Shown here: piece by piece, positions 16,773 to 23,998 of the stretch
Layout of the letters: each line of letters begins with the position of its first letter
How positions within the stretch are numbered: the first letter of the stretch is position 1
Assembly (NCBI RefSeq): GCF_021462265.1
Contig: NZ_JAJONF010000040.1
Location: 1 to 64,000, forward strand
Source of the DNA: Streptomyces shenzhenensis
GTDB lineage: Bacteria; Actinomycetota; Actinomycetes; Streptomycetales; Streptomycetaceae
Direction of reading: 5' to 3'
DNA length: 64,000 nt
Translations under genes and position numbers: made by a program
Notes under the pieces: generated by a model
The model's database searches: none
Told to the model about the DNA's origin: nothing
What the model saw: only the letters and a program-made list of their open reading frames with translations

Positions 16773-18344
16773 ATGAACGCTCAGGAACTGCGGGGGTCGT
16801 ACTGGATCGAGACCGCGCCGGACGGGGCGCCCGCTCCCCCGCCGGACGCGGACGTCTCCGTCGATGTCGCGGTGGTCGGCGGCGGGATCGCCGGGCTCAG
16901 CACCGCATGGGAGCTGGTCCGGCGCGGCCGCGAGGTGGCCGTGCTGGAGGCGGGCCGGCTCGCCGCCGGGGTCACCGGCCACACCACGGCGAAGCTGACG
17001 GCGCTGCACACCCTCGTCTACGACCATCTGCGCCGCACACGCGGCCGGGAGGGCGCGCGGCTGTACGCCGAGTCGCAGTCGACGGCGATCCGCCGGGCCG
17101 CCGAGATCGTCTCCGACCTCGGCATCGACTGCGAGTGGGAGGAGGCGGCGGCCTGCACGTACGCCGAGCGTCCCGAGCACGTCGGGCAGCTGCGGGCGGA
17201 GGCCGAGGCGGCGCGCGAGGCGGGCCTGCCGGCCGAGTTCGTCACCGGGACCGAGCTGCCCTACCCGGTGGCCGGCGCGGTGCGGGTCACCGGCCAGGCG
17301 CAGTTCCATCCCGTGAAATACCTGCGCGCCCTCGCCGAAGACCTGCGCCGGCACGGCGGTGCCGTGTACGAGGGGACGCGTGTCACCGGCCTCTCCGAGG
17401 GCGAGCCCTGCGTCCTGTCGACCGACGTGGGTGCGACGGTGCGGGCGCGTGAGGTCGTGGTCGCCACGCACTACCCCGTCTTCGACCGGGCGCTGCTGTT
17501 CACCCGTCTCTCCCCGCGCCGTGAGCTGGTCGTCGCGGGGACCCTCGACGCGGACCGGGCCCCGCGCGACATGTACATCACGCCCGAGCAGAACACCCGG
17601 TCCGTGCGCAGCGCTCCCCAGCCCGACGGCACCCGGCTGCTGGTCGTCACCGGGGAGCACTTCACCCCCGGCACCGCCGACGTCGAGGAGCGCTTCGCCC
17701 GGCTGACCGCCTGGGCCGACAGCCGCTTCGCGGGGCTGACGGTCACCCACCGCTGGGCCACCCAGGACAACGACTCCACCGACTCCGTGCCCCTGGTCGG
17801 CCCGTTGCACCCCGGCAGCCGCCACACCTATGTGGCCACCGGCTTCGGCGGCTGGGGCCTGAGCGGCGGCATCATGGCCGGCGGCCTGATCAGCGACCTC
17901 GTCGAGGGCCGCGAGAGCGAGTGGGCGGGGCTGTACGACCCGCGCCGGCTGGCCTCCGTGGTCCGCGAGGGAGGGGCGTTCCTCAAGCACCAGGCGCAGG
18001 TGGCCAGGCACTTCGTCGGCGACCGGCTGGCGGCGGTCAGGGCACCCGCCCCCGAGGACCTCGCCCCGGGAGACGGAGCGGTGGTACGGATGGGCGGACA
18101 CCCGTGCGCCGTCCACCGGGACGACAGCGGTCAGCTCCACGCCGTCTCGGCCCACTGCACCCACCTCGGCTGCCTCGTCGCCTTCAACCGCGCGGAACAG
18201 GCCTGGGAATGCCCCTGCCACGGCTCCCGCTTCGCCCCCGACGGCCGCATCCTCCAGGGCCCGGCCGTGCGACCGCTGGAGAAGCGCGACATGGAGGCAA
18301 CCGGCTCCGGACGATCGGACACCGGAACGCGGAACCACCCGTAG
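16773..18344 (+). CDS. FAD-dependent oxidoreductase with C-terminal Rieske domain
   Basis: 523 aa. VDVAVVGGGIAGLSTAWELV binds the FAD ADP part, and the DAO-type fold continues to TYVATGFGGWGLSGGIMAGG. Residues about 425-510 form a Rieske 2Fe-2S domain: HCTHLGCLVAFNRAEQAWEC followed by PCHGSRFAPDGRILQGPA, with both C-x-H pairs intact. This DadA-like plus Rieske fusion is common in actinobacteria and presumably moves electrons between a substrate, FAD and the cluster. The ATG at 16773 is chosen because the frame upstream is not protein-like. The substrate is not known. Confidence 0.92.
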   Translation: MNAQELRGSYWIETAPDGAPAPPPDADVSVDVAVVGGGIAGLSTAWELVRRGREVAVLEAGRLAAGVTGHTTAKLTALHTLVYDHLRRTRGREGARLYAESQSTAIRRAAEIVSDLGIDCEWEEAAACTYAERPEHVGQLRAEAEAAREAGLPAEFVTGTELPYPVAGAVRVTGQAQFHPVKYLRALAEDLRRHGGAVYEGTRVTGLSEGEPCVLSTDVGATVRAREVVVATHYPVFDRALLFTRLSPRRELVVAGTLDADRAPRDMYITPEQNTRSVRSAPQPDGTRLLVVTGEHFTPGTADVEERFARLTAWADSRFAGLTVTHRWATQDNDSTDSVPLVGPLHPGSRHTYVATGFGGWGLSGGIMAGGLISDLVEGRESEWAGLYDPRRLASVVREGGAFLKHQAQVARHFVGDRLAAVRAPAPEDLAPGDGAVVRMGGHPCAVHRDDSGQLHAVSAHCTHLGCLVAFNRAEQAWECPCHGSRFAPDGRILQGPAVRPLEKRDMEATGSGRSDTGTRNHP

Positions 18345-18485
18345 CCCGGCACCGCCCTCACCGGTGCCTCGCCCACCGGCACCGCCCCCACCCGGTGCCT
18401 CCCCCGTTACGTCTGCTTCCCAGGGGTACCCGTGTGGCGCGTTCGGTTCGCGCACCCATTCGATCCCGGCCCGTGGAGCAGACCT

Positions 18486-18695
18486 GTGAAAGCCCTCGTC
18501 GTCAACCGCACGCCCAAGAAGCCCCCCGCGCCCTCCGGCACGGCGGCGCCGGCCTCGGTGGTCGCCGCGCGGCCGGCCGAGTACGGCGTGCGGACGGAGT
18601 TCGTGCGCGCCGTGGACCCGCCCGTCGCCCCGGCTGCGGGCGACGGCGCCGGCCGGCCGACGAAGGCGTCGAGCCGGTGCGAGGTGCCACGATGA
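18486..18695 (+). pseudogene. Truncated flavodoxin-like NADPH-dependent FMN reductase
   Basis: From the GTG at 18486: VKALVVNRTPKKPPAPSGTA, then ASVVAARPAEYGVRTEFVRAVD. This is the first beta-alpha-beta unit of the flavodoxin-like reductases that usually start MKALVVN-TLK-SP-PSNT. After about 45 residues the similarity ends and a short scrambled tail runs to a stop, so some 150 residues are missing. The stop overlaps the next start (ATGA at 18692-18695), so the remnant may still serve to couple translation of the methyltransferase. Confidence 0.7.
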
Positions 18696-19372
18696 CCGTC
18701 GACTCCCTCGTCCCCGCTCCCCGGTTCCACTGCTGGACCCCGCCAGGCGTCTACCGGCCGCAGACCGACACCGCGCTGCTGGGCCGGGCGCTGTGCCGGG
18801 AGCGGATCACCAGCCGCACCGAGGTCCTGGACCTCGGCACCGGCAGCGGCGCGCTCGCGGTGGAAGCGGCCCGGCACGGCGCCCGCGTCACGGCGGTGGA
18901 CATCTCCTGGCGGGCCCTCGCCGCCACCTGGTGCAACGCCCTGCTGAACGGGCAGACGGTGCGGATCCGCCACGGTGACCTGGCGGGCGCGGTCCCCGGC
19001 CACCGGTTCGACCTCGTGATCACCAACCCGCCGTACGTCCCCGCCCCGCCCGCCGACGGCCCGCCCCGGGGCCCCGCCCGGGCCTGGGACGCGGGCCCGG
19101 ACGGCCGGCTGCTGATCGACCGCATCTGCGCGCTGGCCCCCACGGTGCTGCGCCCGGCCGGGACGCTGCTGATGGTGCACTCGCATCTGAGCGGCGTCGA
19201 GGAGACCCTGGGCCGGCTCGGTACCGCCGGTCTGCGCGCCGAGGTCGTCGACCGCGTCCGGCTGCCGTTCGGACGCGTCCTGCACTCCCGGCTCACCTGG
19301 CTGCGCGAGAGCGGCCTGGTGGCCGACCGGACCACGGAGGAGCTGGTGGTGATCCGTGCCGCACACACCTGA
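18692..19372 (+). CDS. HemK2/MTQ2-type protein methyltransferase
   Basis: 226 aa. VLDLGTGSGALAVEAARHGA is the SAM-binding motif I, VTAVDISWRAL motif II, and FDLVITNPPYVPAP the NPPY catalytic motif of Gln/Asn N-methyltransferases that act on release factors and related proteins. It belongs to the shorter HemK2/MTQ2 group without the PrmC N-terminal domain. It opens a run of overlapping genes with a CDGSH protein and an iron-containing redox enzyme, a grouping that suggests its target may be a protein of that redox set rather than release factor. That last point is inference. Confidence 0.9.
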   Translation: MTVDSLVPAPRFHCWTPPGVYRPQTDTALLGRALCRERITSRTEVLDLGTGSGALAVEAARHGARVTAVDISWRALAATWCNALLNGQTVRIRHGDLAGAVPGHRFDLVITNPPYVPAPPADGPPRGPARAWDAGPDGRLLIDRICALAPTVLRPAGTLLMVHSHLSGVEETLGRLGTAGLRAEVVDRVRLPFGRVLHSRLTWLRESGLVADRTTEELVVIRAAHT

Positions 19373-19568
19373 ACGCCCCCGCCGCATCCGGGTCCAGCGC
19401 GACGGGCCGCTCCTGGTGGAGGGCCCCGTCGAGGTCGTGGACGAGAACGGCCGGATCACGGTGTCCCACCGCTTCGTGGTCGCCGTCTGCACCTGCCGCC
19501 GTACCCGGACCCCGCCCTGGTGCGACACCAGCCACCGCCGCCGTACGAAACGGGACGAGACCTCATGA
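19356..19568 (+). CDS. CDGSH iron-sulfur domain protein
   Basis: 70 aa, starting at a GTG inside the end of the methyltransferase gene (17-base overlap). The cluster motif is CTCRRTRTPPWCDTSH: C-x-C-x2-T-x3-P-x-C-D-T-S-H, with three Cys and one His to hold a 2Fe-2S cluster as in mitoNEET. The usual Gly after C-D is Thr, a variant I associate with actinobacterial members. It is likely a redox or cluster-transfer partner of the downstream enzyme. Confidence 0.92.
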   Translation: MPHTPERPRRIRVQRDGPLLVEGPVEVVDENGRITVSHRFVVAVCTCRRTRTPPWCDTSHRRRTKRDETS

Positions 19569-20575
19569 GCGACGTGCGCCTGCCCGAGCCGCGCGGCCCG
19601 TTCTCGGCCGCGCTGACCGATCTGATGCGGGGATCGGAGTCCGCCGCCCCACCGCCGCCCGCCGACCCCTACGGCGACGACCTCCAACTGGCCCTGTACG
19701 TGCTCTACGAACTCCACTACCTCGGCTTCGCCGGGGTGCCCGACGACCTCGAGTGGGACCCCCGGCTGCTCGCCCTGCGCGCCGCACTGGAGGACCGCTT
19801 CCTGGGCGCGCTGCGCGCGGACGTGCCGGTCGAGGCGTCCGGCACCGCAGGTCAGGCCCTGGACGCGCTCCAGCTGGAACCCGTCGGCGACGACGGCGGC
19901 AGCCTCTCGTACTTCCTGCGCGACCACGGCACCCTGGAACAGTTCCGGGAGTACGCCGCCCTGCGCTCGCTCTACCACCTCAAGGAGGCGGACCCGCACG
20001 CCTGGGTGATCCCCCGGCTGCGCGGACGGGCCAAGGCCGCCATGGTCGCGGTGGAGTTCGACGAGTTCGGTGCCGGCCGCGCCGACCAGATCCACGCGCG
20101 GCTGTTCGCCGACCTGATGACGGACCTGGACCTGGACACGGCGTACGGCCGCTACGTCGACGCCGCACCGGCCGAGGCCCTGGCCACCGTCAACATGATG
20201 TCCCTGTTCGGCCTGCACCGGGCCCTGCGCGGCGCGCTCGTCGGCCACTTCGCGACCGTCGAGGTGACGTCCTCCCCGGCCTCCCGCCGCCTGGCCGAGG
20301 CGCTTGGCCGGATGGGCGCGGGAGAGGCGGCCGTGCGCTTCTACACCGAGCACGTCGAGGCGGACGCGGTGCACGAACAGGTCGTACGGCACGACGTGGT
20401 CGCCGGACTGCTGGCGGACGAACCGTCGCTGGAGGCCGACGTGGTCTTCGGGATCCGCGCGACCGGTCTCCTGGAGGACCGGCTGGCGGCCCGGCTGCTG
20501 GCCGACTGGCGTGCCGGCCGTAACGCGCTGCGCACGGGCCGCATCATTCCGGCGACGGTGGGTACTCGGCCCTAA
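19565..20575 (+). CDS. Iron-containing redox enzyme family protein (haem-oxygenase-like diiron)
   Basis: 336 aa; the ATG overlaps the CDGSH stop (ATGA). Carboxylate/His-rich helices fit the haem-oxygenase-like diiron oxidase fold: YVLYELHYLGFAGVPDDLEW early, VAVEFDEFGAGRADQIHARL in the middle, and VRFYTEHVEADAVHEQVVRH late. The E-x-x-H pairs are the metal ligands expected for this fold. Such enzymes oxidise or cleave small substrates using O2. The CDGSH protein is the natural electron donor here. No substrate can be named. Confidence 0.85.
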   Translation: MSDVRLPEPRGPFSAALTDLMRGSESAAPPPPADPYGDDLQLALYVLYELHYLGFAGVPDDLEWDPRLLALRAALEDRFLGALRADVPVEASGTAGQALDALQLEPVGDDGGSLSYFLRDHGTLEQFREYAALRSLYHLKEADPHAWVIPRLRGRAKAAMVAVEFDEFGAGRADQIHARLFADLMTDLDLDTAYGRYVDAAPAEALATVNMMSLFGLHRALRGALVGHFATVEVTSSPASRRLAEALGRMGAGEAAVRFYTEHVEADAVHEQVVRHDVVAGLLADEPSLEADVVFGIRATGLLEDRLAARLLADWRAGRNALRTGRIIPATVGTRP

Positions 20576-21607
20576 ATGAGGCTGAGCGTGGTGGACGCCG
20601 GTTCGAACACGGTGCGGCTGGTGGTGACCGATGTGACGGCCGGGGTGCCGCTGCCGGTGCACACCGCCAAATGGAAACTGCGGCTGTCCGAGCAGGTCGC
20701 GTCCGACGGCCGGCTGGGGGAACAGGCCACGGACCACCTGGTCAAGGCGTTACGCAAGGCCACGGAGATCGCCGCCCGGTGGGGTGCGCCGGAGCCGTTG
20801 GCGTTCGCGACCGCCGTCGTGCGCAACGCCCCCGACCGTGCCGCCGTCCTGCGGGCCGTGCGCGAGGAGACGGGCGTACGGCTGTGTGTGCTGCCGGGTG
20901 AGACGGAGGCCGAACTCACCTTCCTCGGCGTCCGGCGCTGGATGGGCTGGCGCGCCGGGCCGCTGGCCGTCCTCGACATCGGCGGGGGCTCCCTCGAGGT
21001 CGCCTTCGGACGCGGCCGGATGCCGGAGTTCGCCGCCTCCCTGCCGCTCGGCGCGGGCAGGCTGACCAGGGAGTACCTCGACCAGGACGGCGCGCCGTCG
21101 GATGCCGAGCTGCAGGCCCTGCGCCGTGCGGTGCGCCACCAGCTGCGCGACGCCACCGCCCGTATCCGCTGGGAGCATCCGCACACCGCCGTCGCCACCT
21201 CCCGCACCTTCCAGCAGCTCGCCCGGCTGTGCGGCGCCGCGCCCGGCCGGCACGGGCCGTTCGCCGAACGGGTCCTGCGCCGCGGCGACCTGCGCCGCGC
21301 GATCGACCGGCTGGCCGCCCTGCCGGCGGCCGAACGCTCCGGGCTGCCCGGCATCTCCGCGCCCCGGGCCCGGCAGAGCCTCGCGGGCGCGATCGTGGGG
21401 CACACCGCGATGAAGCTGAGCGGCGTGAAGGCCGTCGCCGTCTGCCCCTGGGCGCTGCGCGAGGGCATCCTGCTGCGCTACCTGGAGGACGGCGCCGACT
21501 GGTGGACCGACATCGAGACCGGAACGCACACCTTCGGACGGCCCTTCGACGGGGCGGTCGTCAGCCGCCTGCCACTGCCCCGGACCGCGTCCACGCCGGA
21601 GCCGTGA
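20576..21607 (+). CDS. Ppx/GppA family phosphatase
   Basis: 343 aa, starting on the base after the previous stop codon. MRLSVVDAGSNTVRLVVTDV is phosphate-loop 1 of the actin-like ATPase fold, and GPLAVLDIGGGSLEVAFGRG is loop 2. ATAVVRNAPDRAAVLRAVRE and GETEAELTFLG match the Ppx/GppA N-domain. It should hydrolyse polyphosphate or (p)ppGpp. As the last gene of the redox operon it ties that operon to phosphate or stringent-response metabolism, though this is inference. Confidence 0.92.
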   Translation: MRLSVVDAGSNTVRLVVTDVTAGVPLPVHTAKWKLRLSEQVASDGRLGEQATDHLVKALRKATEIAARWGAPEPLAFATAVVRNAPDRAAVLRAVREETGVRLCVLPGETEAELTFLGVRRWMGWRAGPLAVLDIGGGSLEVAFGRGRMPEFAASLPLGAGRLTREYLDQDGAPSDAELQALRRAVRHQLRDATARIRWEHPHTAVATSRTFQQLARLCGAAPGRHGPFAERVLRRGDLRRAIDRLAALPAAERSGLPGISAPRARQSLAGAIVGHTAMKLSGVKAVAVCPWALREGILLRYLEDGADWWTDIETGTHTFGRPFDGAVVSRLPLPRTASTPEP

Positions 21608-21658
21608 GGCCGCGCACCGGCCCACCGGCCATCCGGCGGGCTGACGGAGCCGGAACAG

Positions 21659-21690
21659 ACGTGCCCGGAGCCGTTCGGCTCCGGGCACGT
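21659..21690. terminator. Bidirectional hairpin between Ppx/GppA and amidase genes
   Basis: A perfect 15-bp stem (21659-21673 with 21676-21690) and a 2-base loop lie between the convergent Ppx/GppA and amidase genes. Confidence 0.85.
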
Positions 21691-21728
21691 CCGGGCGTTC
21701 AGGTGCTGCCGGGTCCGGGGGCCTGGGA

Positions 21729-23648
21729 TCACCGGGCCTCGGTGGCCGTCACGTCGGCCGCGTTCACGTAGATGGTCCGGTTGTTGAACTGGGCCTGGTA
21801 GTACTTCTGCGCGCCCTTCACCACGGCGCCCGAGGCGAAGTAGTCGTCGGCGGCCGCGGCCGGCTGGTCCACGACGTAGGCCTGGCCGACCGGGATCCGG
21901 TAGCCGGGTGCCGTGAGCGCGACCTGCCTCGACGGCGACAGGCCGGCGGGGTACTCGGATGCCGCCGGGTACGCCTGGCCGTACAGCGGGGCGGCGTCGG
22001 GACCCACGGCGCTGATGACCGTCACGCCCGTGGTCGGGACGGTGTTGCGCCCGCACGGGTTGTAGATCCAGCCCTCCTGGCCGTCGTACCAGATCGCGGT
22101 CCAGTCGCCCTGGCGGCCGGCCACCACGAACTGCTGACCGGCCTGGACCCGGTCGCTCCAGTCGCTGATCTGGTCGGTGCCCGCCGTCAGGCCGGGGTGC
22201 ACGTCCGGGTCGAGGAGCAGCGGCGCGTCGGCGGCGGGCGCCTGGCGCACGAACAGCGAGTTCGACGGCTGCGCGACCTCGCCGCAGGCCGTCGTCACAC
22301 CGGACGGGTCGTCGGCCGGGCAGACCGTGTAGGACTGGGTGTTCCTCTCGAACCGCGGAGCGATGGTCACCACCGAGCCGGCCGGGCCCACCCCGTGCGG
22401 GCCCTTGGCCGCGGGCGCGCCGAGCAGCCTCATGAAGCGGTTCCAGTCCCAGGCCGTGCCCGGGTCCCAGTGCTGCTTGGCGAGGTTCGAGTCGAGTGAG
22501 CCGGGAACGTTGTCATGGCCCAGGATGTGCTGCCGGTCCAGCGGCACGTCGTACCGCTGGGCGAGGTATTTCACCAGCTCGGCGGTCTGCTGGTAGGTGG
22601 CGTCGGTGTACCACTGCGCGCCCTGCGCGGTGAAGCCCGCGTGCTCGATCGAGACCGAGTGCAGGTTGTAGTGGTAGTTGCCGACGGCGTACGCGATGTC
22701 CTCGGCCGGCATCAGCTGGGTGGTGCTGCCGTCGGTGTCCATCAGGTAGTGGGCGGACACGATCGCGCCGGGCGCGGACAGGGTCGACAGCGCGGAGGCG
22801 AAGGTGCCCTCGGCGGTGTGGATGACGATCCGGTCGATCTGGATGCCGTTCGCGGGCCGGTTCGACACCTGGCCGTTGTGGCCCGTGACGGCGACCGGCG
22901 CGTAGGCGCAGTCCATGGTGGCCGGGCACTCGGCGCCGGTGGTGGTGTCCGCGCTCGTCAGCCTGAGCTCGTCCAGCTGTGACAGGTCGGGCCGCGCGCC
23001 CTGGTCCGCGGCCAGGCGCAGCGTTCCCTGGGCGGTCTGCTGCTCGGCGCCCGACGCGATGGCCCGGAAGACGCCGTCGACGTACCGGGTGGCGGCCTTC
23101 TTGTCCGTGAGGTGGCTGTATTCGGCCACGGCCGCGGTCCACTCGGACGGGTTCTGCGGCAGGCTGCCGGTGAGGGTCTTCTGATAGGACGCCAGCAGCG
23201 CGGCCGTCCCCTCCAGGTTGGCCCCGCGATCGGTCCTCAGCCGGGCCGCGGGTATGCCGGTCAGCTTCGACGCCGTTCGCAGGGTGTGCATGCCGGGCCG
23301 GTTCACCAGCGTGGACAGGTCCGAGCGGCCACCGGCGCCGGCCGCGCCGTCGACGAGCATGTCCGTCGTCACGTCGGTGAGATTGCCGAGGCCGTAACCG
23401 CCCTTGTCGCTGTAGCCCGGGTGGGACTGCCAGCCGGACTCCTCGCGGGTGACTCCCATGAGCACGGACACGGGGACGTCGTACTTCGCCGCCGCGGCCG
23501 CGAAGTCGGCCTGCGCGCCGGACGGCCGGGAGGTTCCGGTCTGCGCCTGGGCCGCCGACGGCAGGAGCGCCAACGCCCCGGCCGCCACGACACTTCCGAC
23601 GACGGCCGACGCCGGCCACCGTGTGGAGTTCCGTCTGTACAAGGTCAT
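21729..23648 (-). CDS. Secreted N-acetylmuramoyl-L-alanine amidase (amidase_2)
   Basis: 639 aa. The signal peptide ends near AAQAQT. Residues about 45-220 look lysozyme/transglycosylase-like (YDVPVSVLMGVTREESGWQS, GYSDKGGYGLGNLTDV). The amidase_2 domain spans about 265-400: IDRIVIHTAEGTFASALSTL has the first zinc His, SVSIEHAGF the conserved Glu, and HILGHDNVPGSLDSN with KQHWDPGTAWDW the remaining ligands. The C-terminal 200 residues contain SH3-like strands (SLFVRQAP, QGDWTAIWYDGQEGWIYNP). It should cut the stem peptide from muramic acid in peptidoglycan. Divergent from the BNR-repeat protein. Confidence 0.92.
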   Translation of the reverse strand: MTLYRRNSTRWPASAVVGSVVAAGALALLPSAAQAQTGTSRPSGAQADFAAAAAKYDVPVSVLMGVTREESGWQSHPGYSDKGGYGLGNLTDVTTDMLVDGAAGAGGRSDLSTLVNRPGMHTLRTASKLTGIPAARLRTDRGANLEGTAALLASYQKTLTGSLPQNPSEWTAAVAEYSHLTDKKAATRYVDGVFRAIASGAEQQTAQGTLRLAADQGARPDLSQLDELRLTSADTTTGAECPATMDCAYAPVAVTGHNGQVSNRPANGIQIDRIVIHTAEGTFASALSTLSAPGAIVSAHYLMDTDGSTTQLMPAEDIAYAVGNYHYNLHSVSIEHAGFTAQGAQWYTDATYQQTAELVKYLAQRYDVPLDRQHILGHDNVPGSLDSNLAKQHWDPGTAWDWNRFMRLLGAPAAKGPHGVGPAGSVVTIAPRFERNTQSYTVCPADDPSGVTTACGEVAQPSNSLFVRQAPAADAPLLLDPDVHPGLTAGTDQISDWSDRVQAGQQFVVAGRQGDWTAIWYDGQEGWIYNPCGRNTVPTTGVTVISAVGPDAAPLYGQAYPAASEYPAGLSPSRQVALTAPGYRIPVGQAYVVDQPAAAADDYFASGAVVKGAQKYYQAQFNNRTIYVNAADVTATEAR

Positions 23649-23998
23649 GCTGCTCCGTTCTCCGTCGACTTGAAGAGATGACTTTGAAGAGTCCGCGGTT
23701 CCGCCGAGGGCGCCCGGCCGGCCGACGATGCCCTCACAACCTCCCTGGAACTATAGAAAGTTGAGACACCGCGAGGCTCAGCGGGTTACTCGCCCCGCAT
23801 GCCGCTCCCCGCGCCGAAAAGCGCGGTGCTCCGCAGGTGCCGTGACCTCCTGGTCGTCGACTCCGGGTTGATGCCGCGGACCCGGCGCGCCCGAGGTGAC
23901 AGGTTCTGGTCAATAACTGGCCAAATCCCGGACACCCGCCGCGGCCGGTGATCGGGTGCTGTGCGACGGCTGTGGAACTGCCCGTTTGGGAGGATCTG
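23649..23998. other. Divergent promoter region
   Basis: 350 bases between the amidase and BNR genes, with no gene. It contains relatively AT-rich patches around 23660-23690 and 23755-23770 that may hold the two promoters. The BNR gene start is marked by GGGAGG at 23988-23993. Confidence 0.5.

Noticed and set aside
18407..20737. A 776-codon open frame on the minus strand
   Set aside because: It is antisense to four recognisable overlapping genes, is composed of Arg/Gly/Val/Gln runs, and shows no domain; it results from third-position GC bias.
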